DNA of 14,954 nt from an uncultured Eubacteriales bacterium. GTDB taxonomy: Bacteria; Bacillota; Clostridia; Oscillospirales; Oscillospiraceae. Positions 7,706 through 13,340 of the stretch are shown here, one piece after another; the stretch's first letter is position 1; the number at the start of each line of letters is the position of its first letter. The stretch covers positions 1 through 14,954 of the forward strand of contig USHP01000014.1 of the NCBI GenBank assembly GCA_900554625.1, in the 5' to 3' direction. Below the pieces are notes generated by a model. It was given only the letters and a program-made list of their open reading frames with translations. It was not told the DNA's origin and did no database searches. Position numbers and translations under genes: made by a program.

Positions 7706-8119
7706 ATGAACAGTATATTGTTTTTTCTGACACCCAAGGCTATGTGTGCATACCTTTATGATGACTATTCTATCCGGCAGGCATTGGAGAAGATGGAGTC
7801 GGCGGGCTATACCGCTATCCCAATTTTGAACCGCCGGGGAGAATATCGGGGGACGCTGACAGAAGGCGATTTGCTGTGGGCGATGAAGAATATGTGCTAC
7901 ATGGATATGCGGCAGGCAGAAGCACGGAGAATCATGGAGATTTCCCGTCGGAAAGATAATCTCCCGGTTCGGATCACAGCCTCTATGCATGATCTGGTGG
8001 AGCGGGCATCCCGTCAGAACTTCGTTCCCGTAGTGGATGACTATGGCGCATTCATCGGCATTATTACCCGGAAAGCCATTATCAAGTATTGCTACGACAA
8101 ACTCTTCCCAGAAGACTGA
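7706..8119 (+). CDS. Small two-CBS-domain protein, possibly DarB/CbpB-like
   Basis: The 137-residue soluble protein consists of two CBS repeats and little else. The first runs about 15-62 (DYSIRQALEKMESAGYTAIPILN ... EGDLLWAM) and the second about 92-134 (ITASMHDLVERASRQNFVPVVDDYGAFIGIITRKAII). Paired CBS domains fold into an adenine-nucleotide binding pocket. The size and the AGYTAIP and GIITRKAIIKY segments recall DarB (YkuL/CbpB) of Bacillus subtilis, which binds c-di-AMP and modulates Rel and pyruvate carboxylase; this link is from remembered resemblance, and ligand binding is not shown. The ATG at 7706 has AAAAGGAGA five bases ahead; an in-frame ATG at 7643 lies on the promoter and is rejected. 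The gene stands alone between its own promoter and a bidirectional terminator. Confidence 0.88.
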   Translation: MNSILFFLTPKAMCAYLYDDYSIRQALEKMESAGYTAIPILNRRGEYRGTLTEGDLLWAMKNMCYMDMRQAEARRIMEISRRKDNLPVRITASMHDLVERASRQNFVPVVDDYGAFIGIITRKAIIKYCYDKLFPED

Positions 8120-8127
8120 ACTACATA

Positions 8128-8172
8128 ACAAATACCCCACTTTCCTGTAATGGGAAAGTGGGGTGTATTTGT
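8128..8172. terminator. Bidirectional terminator between CBS gene and lipoprotein gene
   Basis: An 11-pair stem CCCCACTTTCC (8135-8145) with GGAAAGTGGGG (8153-8163) is extended by ACAAATA (8128-8134) with TATTTGT (8166-8172) across a 2-base bulge. Both sides end in T-rich sequence, so it can stop the convergent transcripts from either side. Confidence 0.88.
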
Positions 8173-8183
8173 CTCAAGAGTTT

Positions 8184-10010
8184 TCATGATTGGAAGGTAG
8201 TGTTCAGATACTGCTCCCAGGGGAAAACGGTATCCTCCGATTCCAGGCCATAGGCCTCCCGAATGCCTTGGCAGACCTTCAAAAGCTTTGCCTGCATGGT
8301 ACGGCTTTGGAAGCGTTCTTCGCCATCAGGAAGCATGGCGTACTCCATAATTCTGGCCCGGTCTTCGGCGGGGAAGCTCATGGAATAGGTATCCACAAAG
8401 GCCCGATCTTCTCCGGTCAGGTAGATTTCCGGATCTCGCTGTTCGTTTTTCTCGAAGTCGCAATCATAGGAAAAGCCTGCCGGATTCAGCATTTCCCACT
8501 GATCGAAGGCGGTGCTGTGATTGAGAATGTGGGTTTCCATGACATGAAACAGCTCGTGGTAAAGGGCTTGCTCTGCGTATTCTCCCGCAGCCAGTACAAT
8601 GTAGGCATCCCCGTCGTTGTCAAAATGCAGCCCGTTGGCACTGTCCAGACTGGCGGATTCCGCCGTTCCGGTCAAAGAGCGGACGATGCAGAGTTTCAGA
8701 CTGGAAAAGTCGGAAGCGGTGGCGGACAGGATTTCCTGAGGATACTGCCCCAGCCACTGGTCCAGCAGATTCAGCTCCTGCTGCAAAACGGATACCAGTG
8801 TTTCTGCTTCCAGGTTATAGTCCCAAGGCTGAACGGCAGCAGCTTCCGGCCCAATCAAGATTTCAATGCCGTATTTTTCGCTCATTTCCCTGGCTGTTTG
8901 CTGGCATTGGGCCAAAGCAACGCTGTCGGCGGAGTAGGCACTGGTATAGGATTGCTCTCCGGAGGTTTGCCCAGTGATATCCCAACGGCAGATTGTAGTG
9001 CTGAGGTTCTGCTCGTCATACAGCAAAAGATATACCTGCTGGTTGTCACTGGCGGCGCTGACAAGACGGTTCTGGCTTTCCAAAGAAAGGAAGGCCACTT
9101 TTTCACCGGTGGTCAAATCAAAATAGGAAAGTTCCGTACTTCCATCCTCCGCTTCCTGGCCTGTTACCACGCCGTGGAGAGAGGGGAGAAAATACCACTG
9201 GGTAAACGGCCCATCCGGCATCAGCATCTGAGGTGACTGGCTGGTGTCACCAAAGACCAGCGCCTGTACGGTACCGCTGAGGAAAGAGGCGTAGTAGTGA
9301 TTCCCTTGGGTCGTCAGTGAAACCGGGCCGTCGTGTTCCGCTGCCAGACGTCCGTCTTTCACGGAAATCAGCAAGGTACGGGTTTGGGTTCCTTCCTGAA
9401 CGCTGCACTGAACTACCGTATCATGCAGATGCAGTCCGCTGACCGTCTGGCTGGGATAAGAGAATCCTCTGATCAGCCGACGGATTCCGGTTCTCAGATC
9501 CCAGGCTCGCAGGGCATTGGCAGTGCAGTAATACAACACGTTCTGGTCAGAGGAGAGCACGGGACTCCCCACCAGACCATCGGGAGCGGCAATGCTGGCA
9601 ACTTCCTGTAGTGCAGCATCCAGTACAACTGTTTTCTGCTGCACCGGATCAAAATACGACAGGGCATCCTCCCAGATACGGATGGAGGGGTCATCAGCAC
9701 GCAAGAAAAACTCCAGAGAAACGGAAGCCAAAACAGAAAGATCTTCTCCCTGAAGCAGAGTCAGGGTGGTGCTTTCGCTGCCGGAAAACAGCAGCAGCCC
9801 CTTATGGAAGCAGCGCAGATAGTATCCGTCGGGAGCCAGGGAGGACAGAACCTGAAGGGTTTCATCGTTGGGTTCAGTAGGGGTATCTGGCTGCGTTTGG
9901 GTGGGAAGTGTTGTGGTGGCCGTGGCAGCAGGCGTGGTTCCCGCTGCCGCAGATTCCACACACCCACTCAGCAGCAAACAGACACAAAGTAGAAAAAACA
10001 ACCGCTTCAT
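8184..10010 (-). CDS. Secreted lipoprotein: predicted beta-propeller plus HExxH metallopeptidase domain
   Basis: I do not recognise a named family. The 608-residue protein starts with a lipoprotein signal (MKRLFFLLCVCLLLSGC, lipobox Cys17), then a Thr/Pro-rich linker to about residue 50. Residues about 50-350 hold repeated short strand patterns such as RAWDLRTG, YFDLTTGEK and CRWDITGQ, suggesting a beta-propeller like PQQ or WD repeats. The C-terminal part carries ALYHELFHVMETHI with HExxH at 485-489. Downstream, TYSMSFPAEDRARI places Glu549 as a likely third zinc ligand, in the style of gluzincin (M34-like) peptidases. It should be anchored outside the cell membrane. The ATG at 10010 lies nine bases after AAGGAG; the ATG at 10016 overlaps the upstream stop as ATGA but sits only three bases from it. 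It is the last gene of the operon, and the substrate is unknown. Confidence 0.88.
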   Translation of the reverse strand: MKRLFFLLCVCLLLSGCVESAAAGTTPAATATTTLPTQTQPDTPTEPNDETLQVLSSLAPDGYYLRCFHKGLLLFSGSESTTLTLLQGEDLSVLASVSLEFFLRADDPSIRIWEDALSYFDPVQQKTVVLDAALQEVASIAAPDGLVGSPVLSSDQNVLYYCTANALRAWDLRTGIRRLIRGFSYPSQTVSGLHLHDTVVQCSVQEGTQTRTLLISVKDGRLAAEHDGPVSLTTQGNHYYASFLSGTVQALVFGDTSQSPQMLMPDGPFTQWYFLPSLHGVVTGQEAEDGSTELSYFDLTTGEKVAFLSLESQNRLVSAASDNQQVYLLLYDEQNLSTTICRWDITGQTSGEQSYTSAYSADSVALAQCQQTAREMSEKYGIEILIGPEAAAVQPWDYNLEAETLVSVLQQELNLLDQWLGQYPQEILSATASDFSSLKLCIVRSLTGTAESASLDSANGLHFDNDGDAYIVLAAGEYAEQALYHELFHVMETHILNHSTAFDQWEMLNPAGFSYDCDFEKNEQRDPEIYLTGEDRAFVDTYSMSFPAEDRARIMEYAMLPDGEERFQSRTMQAKLLKVCQGIREAYGLESEDTVFPWEQYLNTTFQS

Positions 10011-10012
10011 GC

Positions 10013-10189
10013 TCATTGTCTCCTTGCAAGGGTATAGTCATCCCCCTGCCGGTAGAAGGGACAATGCTGACTGACTGAGGACTGAATGCGGTAAACTTCA
10101 TCCTCATCCAAATCCATCATGCAGTAATATTCGTCATATTCTTCATCATAATCATAGTACCAACAGGTGTCACATTCTGTGGAAAACAT
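10013..10189 (-). CDS. Small acidic four-cysteine protein, DUF6472-like
   Basis: This is a 58-residue protein of unknown function. It has four cysteines (C6 and C9 as CDTC, then C23 and C43) that could bind a metal. An acidic stretch with many Tyr, Asp and Glu (YYDYDEEYDEYYC) is followed by a CPFYRQGDDY motif near the end. The pattern resembles a conserved clostridial family that I recall as DUF6472; this is memory, not a search result. Two in-frame ATGs exist. The one at 10195 overlaps the yfcE-like stop as ATGA but is only one base from GGAGG. The one at 10189 has GGAGG seven bases ahead and is preferred. Its TGA overlaps the first ATG of the lipoprotein gene, so translational coupling on both sides is likely. 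There is no signal peptide, so it should be cytoplasmic. Confidence 0.8.
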   Translation of the reverse strand: MFSTECDTCWYYDYDEEYDEYYCMMDLDEDEVYRIQSSVSQHCPFYRQGDDYTLARRQ

Positions 10190-10191
10190 GG

Positions 10192-10707
10192 TCATTCCTC
10201 CAAAATCCGGAACGTAAAGGTTCCGTTTTCGTAAATCAGGCAGCTGTTGCTTCCGTCCTTGGGGATAGAGACACTGCCGGGATTCAGGCAGCGGATGCCG
10301 CCGCGTACTTCGTCCAGCTTTACATGGGTGTGGCCGCTTAAAAAGACACTGCCTTCAGGCAGGGAGGGAAGCTGATCCGGGCTGGCATGATGTCCATGGG
10401 TCAGGAAAAACACTGTGTCATCGACGTACAGCTGAGAATACTCTGCCATACAGGGGAAGGGCAGAACCATCTGATCTACCTCGGCCTCACAGTTGCCCCG
10501 TACTGCCAGAATCTTGTCCTGATACTGACTGAGCATGGGAATGACCGCTTTGGGTGCGTAATCCCGGGGAAGGTCATTTCTGGGCCCGTGGTAAAGAAGA
10601 TCCCCCAATAGAATCAGCTTGTCCGGCTGAACTGCGTCTACCAGATCACATAGTTTCCGGCACCAGAAAGCGCTGCCGTGAATGTCCGAAGCGATGACCA
10701 GTTTCAT
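10192..10707 (-). CDS. YfcE/MJ0936-type metallophosphoesterase
   Basis: This 171-residue cytoplasmic protein belongs to the calcineurin-like phosphoesterases of the YfcE group, which hydrolyse phosphodiester model substrates with Mn; a physiological substrate is generally unknown. All metal-site motifs are present: DIHG (8-11), GDLLYHGPRN (35-44), GNCEAEVD (71-78), THGHH (103-107) and GHTH (125-128), followed by NPGSVSIPK. The length is normal for the family. The ATG at 10707 follows a very strong AGGAGGAG site. The stop overlaps the start region of the small four-cysteine gene, placing both with the lipoprotein gene in one transcript. A GC-rich hairpin lies between this gene and the one upstream. 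Confidence 0.94.
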   Translation of the reverse strand: MKLVIASDIHGSAFWCRKLCDLVDAVQPDKLILLGDLLYHGPRNDLPRDYAPKAVIPMLSQYQDKILAVRGNCEAEVDQMVLPFPCMAEYSQLYVDDTVFFLTHGHHASPDQLPSLPEGSVFLSGHTHVKLDEVRGGIRCLNPGSVSIPKDGSNSCLIYENGTFTFRILEE

Positions 10708-10729
10708 GTTCTTCTCCTCCTAAAAGTTT

Positions 10730-10751
10730 CAGCGGGGGATAGCCCCCGCTG
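10730..10751 (-). terminator. GC-rich hairpin between DUF1643 gene and phosphodiesterase gene
   Basis: A perfect 9-pair stem (10730-10738 with 10743-10751) has a 4-base loop. On the minus strand it is followed by GAAACTTTTAGG, a poor T-tract, so it may act as a partial terminator or an RNA processing or stability element inside the operon rather than a full stop. Confidence 0.5.
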
Positions 10752-10769
10752 GTGGTATCTTGTGGCAAA

Positions 10770-11384
10770 TCAAAGGTTTTCCAGGTAGGCCTGCACATCA
10801 AAGGGACGAAGCTGCTCGTCCTTGCGCAGATACAGCGGATGGTGTGGGTGGCCTTTTTTGGTAATGGCCCCGGCGCAGTACCAGCGTGCGCCGTACTCCT
10901 GACCGGCCCGGAGCATATCCTGGAGGCACTGGGGCAGATACTTCCGCTTTTCAATCACGGCGCCCCAGGCAGCCCAGACCGCGGGGTGAGGGGAGAGGGA
11001 AAGCACATAACGGAATGCTTCCAGATTCTCCTGATGCAGCCTGGGGTTGCAGCTTTTTTCCATGGTATCCGGATTGGTGGCACGCTGGGCATAGACATTG
11101 AACATGAGAAAACTGTCAAACCCGTTGCCCAAGGCAATCCGCTCTACGGATTTCAGCGTGTTGTCCAGAGCGTCCGGACGTGCGGTGGAGGGGTTAATGC
11201 CCACACAAATCAGGGAATTTTTCCCCCGGGTTCCCAGAATGTACCGGTATTCCGAGTAAAAGTTGGGCGCGTAGAGCCATTTGTGAATGTCGTATTCCTC
11301 AGAAGGGGTATTGGCAGCTTCCAGCGCCTGCTGAAAGGTTACCAGTTCCAGCTGGGCAGTGGTGCCACTGGGAATGTGTGCCAT
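10770..11384 (-). CDS. DUF1643 domain protein
   Basis: This 204-residue cytoplasmic protein is of unknown biochemical role. It has the family core: YRYILGTRGKNSLICVGINPSTA (residues 46-68), LDNTLKSVERIALGNGFDSF (73-92) and NVYAQRATNP (96-105), followed by a WAAWG segment (148-152). These blocks are the recognised signature of DUF1643. The C-terminal CAGAITKKGHPHHPLYL (170-186) with its His cluster is also typical and could form a catalytic or metal site. The ATG at 11384 is chosen because GGAGG lies about ten bases upstream and the upstream gene ends two bases before it; a GTG at 11414 would overlap that gene. The tight spacing puts it in the same transcript as the membrane protein gene. Confidence 0.9.
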   Translation of the reverse strand: MAHIPSGTTAQLELVTFQQALEAANTPSEEYDIHKWLYAPNFYSEYRYILGTRGKNSLICVGINPSTARPDALDNTLKSVERIALGNGFDSFLMFNVYAQRATNPDTMEKSCNPRLHQENLEAFRYVLSLSPHPAVWAAWGAVIEKRKYLPQCLQDMLRAGQEYGARWYCAGAITKKGHPHHPLYLRKDEQLRPFDVQAYLENL

Positions 11385-11386
11385 AA

Positions 11387-11962
11387 TTATACATCCTCCA
11401 TGGTGGGAAACCACAGGCTCTGAGACGGGTCGTGGAAAGTGCAGCTTTCTGGGTCACGGCCGGTTTGCAGACACCAGCCGGCAAAGGCGGTATCCAGGAA
11501 GGGATACACACCGTCCATGGAAGACTGTACGCTGACGCTGCTTCCGTCGGTCATATACAGCTCTACCAGGATGGCACCGCCCTGAATCAGATACAGTTTC
11601 TGACCCTGAATCTCCTGATAACGGTATTCCCGATCTTTTTTTCCGAACCGGGAGAGCAGAAAGCTTTCGCCATCATAAAAGATGCCGAAACTTAAGTAGT
11701 GCACCGCAAGGCCCAATCCCATCAGCAGCACAATAATGCCGCCTACCAGAAGTACCTTGCCGTCAGTAAGACCGGTAAAAAAGCCCAGGATACCCAAAAC
11801 CGACAAGATGACACCAAAAACACCATATCGTTTGTTGGCCCGGACAGCCAGCCCGGAGCGGTGCTGAGCCTTGCTGCGGAAGGCTTTGGTAAAGGCTTTG
11901 TCAATCAGATAGCACAGCCCCAGAACCAGGCCGGCAACCAGTAAAATCCCAATCAGTTCCAT
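11387..11962 (-). CDS. Uncharacterised membrane protein with C-terminal soluble domain
   Basis: I do not recognise a named family. The 191-residue protein has three hydrophobic segments (about 3-20, 45-63 and 69-90) with a basic loop between the first two (KAFTKAFRSKAQHRSG). A soluble C-terminal part (about 92-191) follows, made of short predicted strands (FGIFYDGESFLLSRFG, EYRYQEIQGQKLYLI, ILVELYMTDGSSVSVQ). The strand-rich half resembles bacterial PH-like domains found behind membrane segments; this is a guess from pattern. The ATG at 11962 has AGGAGAG about five bases ahead. It ends two bases before the DUF1643 start and begins 41 bases after the folate cyclo-ligase gene, so it is probably part of the XRE-led operon. 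Confidence 0.82.
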   Translation of the reverse strand: MELIGILLVAGLVLGLCYLIDKAFTKAFRSKAQHRSGLAVRANKRYGVFGVILSVLGILGFFTGLTDGKVLLVGGIIVLLMGLGLAVHYLSFGIFYDGESFLLSRFGKKDREYRYQEIQGQKLYLIQGGAILVELYMTDGSSVSVQSSMDGVYPFLDTAFAGWCLQTGRDPESCTFHDPSQSLWFPTMEDV

Positions 11963-12003
11963 TGTTTCTCTCCTGTAAAGCTGCGAAGCAGTTTTTTGCC
12001 ATT

Positions 12004-12537
12004 TCAGGCCCAGAGAACCTGGTCCACGGGAATATCATGCGGGTCAGTTTCCAGGGTGGGCAAAACTTGAAAGTCGTAGCACAGCGCCAAAGTGGGGTGA
12101 TTCGGCTCTGCGGCCAAAAATTTATCATAGAAGCCCCCGCCGTATCCAATCCGGTGTCCTTCCGGGTCAAAGGCCAGCCCAGGCATCAGAACCAGGGCGG
12201 TCTTGTCATCGGCAACCGGTTCGTCGGCAATGGGTTCCGGGATACCGCCGTAGCCTTTGGCAACCAAGCTCAGGTCATCCAGATACAGAAAACGCATTTC
12301 TTCGCCATAGACCTTGGGAACCGCTACCCGTTTCCCATCCCGCAGAGCCTGCTCCAGAATGGGCATGGTTCTGACTTCCTGATTGTAGGAAAGATATCCG
12401 TAGATGGTCTTGGCAGCCTGGTAAGCAGGGGTGGCGGCAAACATCTGTGCCAGCCGGGCGCTGCGCTGGACAATCTCTTCTTCGGACATGGCTCGCTTTT
12501 GTTCCCGGATATACCGGCGAAGTTGCGTCTTATCCAT
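12004..12537 (-). CDS. 5-formyltetrahydrofolate cyclo-ligase
   Basis: This enzyme uses ATP to convert 5-formyl-THF to 5,10-methenyl-THF, returning stored folate to the one-carbon pool. The 177-residue length is typical. Family marks are the N-terminal LRRYIREQKRAMS substrate-side helix, the conserved YGYLSYNQEVRT strand, VAVPKVYG, VLMPGLAFD (116-124) and the nucleotide-binding GYGGGFYDKF (131-140). The ATG at 12537 overlaps the end of the XRE gene (shared bases 12530-12537), indicating translational coupling. The name used varies between species (ygfA, fau, mthfs, yqgN), so no symbol is given. Confidence 0.95.
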   Translation of the reverse strand: MDKTQLRRYIREQKRAMSEEEIVQRSARLAQMFAATPAYQAAKTIYGYLSYNQEVRTMPILEQALRDGKRVAVPKVYGEEMRFLYLDDLSLVAKGYGGIPEPIADEPVADDKTALVLMPGLAFDPEGHRIGYGGGFYDKFLAAEPNHPTLALCYDFQVLPTLETDPHDIPVDQVLWA

Positions 12538-13195
12538 TTTCAGGCATCCTTTCTGTCTCTTTTACCGGACGGAACATCCGGAACCACAGGAAAATGGCAA
12601 TCTGACCGGGAATCCCCAGCAGAAAGATCTTCCAGAAATTGTATTGCAGCACCACCAGCAGCGTCACATAAATGCTCAGCAAACTCCCCCAGACGATGCC
12701 GGTAATCAGCGCCTGATTCCAGCGGAAATCGTGCCAGGCCGAGCGCAGACTCAGCAGCACAATGGCATTGGTGGGGATGGCATAGAAAAACAGCAAATAG
12801 CTGTATCGATCCAAAAAGTCAAATGAAGACAGAATCACGAAGGCCAGCAGCGCCACAAACCACACCAGGGTGGACGCCAGGGCCAGAATCACATTTTTGT
12901 TGGCTTTTCGTTTCAGCGCTTTCTCCGAAACCTGGGTCATTGCCTTTTCCAGCGTTCCGGGATTGTCGGGCAGGGCATCGGGGTCTGCCAGCAGGTCGTT
13001 GACTGTAACACCAAACAGTTCAGACAGCACCATCAAGGTCAGTACATCCGGCACAGATTCTCCCCGTTCCCATTTAGAAACCGCCTTGTCAGAATAATTC
13101 AATTTCTCTGCCAAACCGACCTGTGTCAACCCAGCTTGCTTGCGATAGGCGGCGATGTTGGCACCGATCTGATATTTGAGCTTCTCGTCGTCCAT
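12530..13195 (-). CDS. Membrane-anchored XRE-family transcriptional regulator
   Basis: The 221-residue protein joins an N-terminal Cro/C1-type helix-turn-helix (about residues 8-66: IGANIAAYRKQAGLTQ, then EKLNYSDKAVSKWERG and the LSELFGVTVNDLL helix) to four predicted membrane helices (about 101-123, 130-150, 162-184 and 189-207). The DNA-binding part would lie on the cytoplasmic face. An upstream in-frame ATG at 13348 is rejected because it would read through the promoter and the glmM terminator. The ATG at 13195 has GGAGGG five bases ahead. A perfect palindrome covers its transcription start, suggesting autorepression. It is the first gene of a seven-gene set, and its end overlaps the folate cyclo-ligase start by 8 bases. 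The signal sensed by the membrane part is unknown. Confidence 0.92.
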   Translation of the reverse strand: MDDEKLKYQIGANIAAYRKQAGLTQVGLAEKLNYSDKAVSKWERGESVPDVLTLMVLSELFGVTVNDLLADPDALPDNPGTLEKAMTQVSEKALKRKANKNVILALASTLVWFVALLAFVILSSFDFLDRYSYLLFFYAIPTNAIVLLSLRSAWHDFRWNQALITGIVWGSLLSIYVTLLVVLQYNFWKIFLLGIPGQIAIFLWFRMFRPVKETERMPENG

Positions 13196-13207
13196 GATTT
13201 CCCTCCA

Positions 13208-13223
13208 GAGTACAATTGTACTC
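13208..13223. promoter_or_regulatory. Perfect 16-base palindrome, likely XRE autoregulatory operator
   Basis: GAGTACAA-TTGTACTC is an exact palindrome lying directly downstream of the -10 box and across the expected transcription start of the XRE gene. Its position would block RNA polymerase. Binding by the XRE protein is inferred. Confidence 0.65.
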
Positions 13224-13252
13224 ATTTTATCATAAAAAGAAGGGCATTGCAA
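13224..13252 (-). promoter_or_regulatory. Sigma-A promoter of the XRE-led operon
   Basis: On the minus strand TTGCAA (13247-13252) and TAAAAT (13224-13229) are 17 bases apart. Transcription should start near 13217, inside the palindrome, and the GGAGGG ribosome site follows at 13201-13206. Confidence 0.8.
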
Positions 13253-13291
13253 CTTAAAAATACCCCAGTCCCACAAAATCCGGGAAAGCAC

Positions 13292-13323
13292 AAAAACGGG
13301 CGCCGCAGTTTCTGCAGCGCCCG
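13292..13323 (-). terminator. Rho-independent terminator of glmM
   Basis: A GC-rich stem (13297-13308 with 13312-13323, one internal mismatch, 3-base loop) is followed on the minus strand by five T. It lies 18 bases past the glmM stop and separates glmM from the XRE promoter. Confidence 0.92.
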
Positions 13324-13340
13324 AAGGGACATTTTTTCGA

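Noticed and set aside
5909..8140. 743-codon open frame on the minus strand opposite lysA and the CBS gene
   Set aside because: It is the antisense shadow of two well-supported genes, crosses the riboswitch and promoter regions, and has a low-complexity, family-less translation.
8190..9236. 348-codon plus-strand frame opposite the lipoprotein gene
   Set aside because: It is a shadow of the lipoprotein gene with no promoter or ribosome site; the lipoprotein frame has a signal peptide and catalytic motif.
10752..11423. 223-codon plus-strand frame opposite the DUF1643 gene
   Set aside because: The DUF1643 signature on the minus strand is clear, and this frame has no support.
11976..11996. Small hairpin followed by six T on the plus strand between two minus-strand genes
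   Set aside because: The stem is only about six pairs with a wobble, and no plus-strand gene needs a terminator there.
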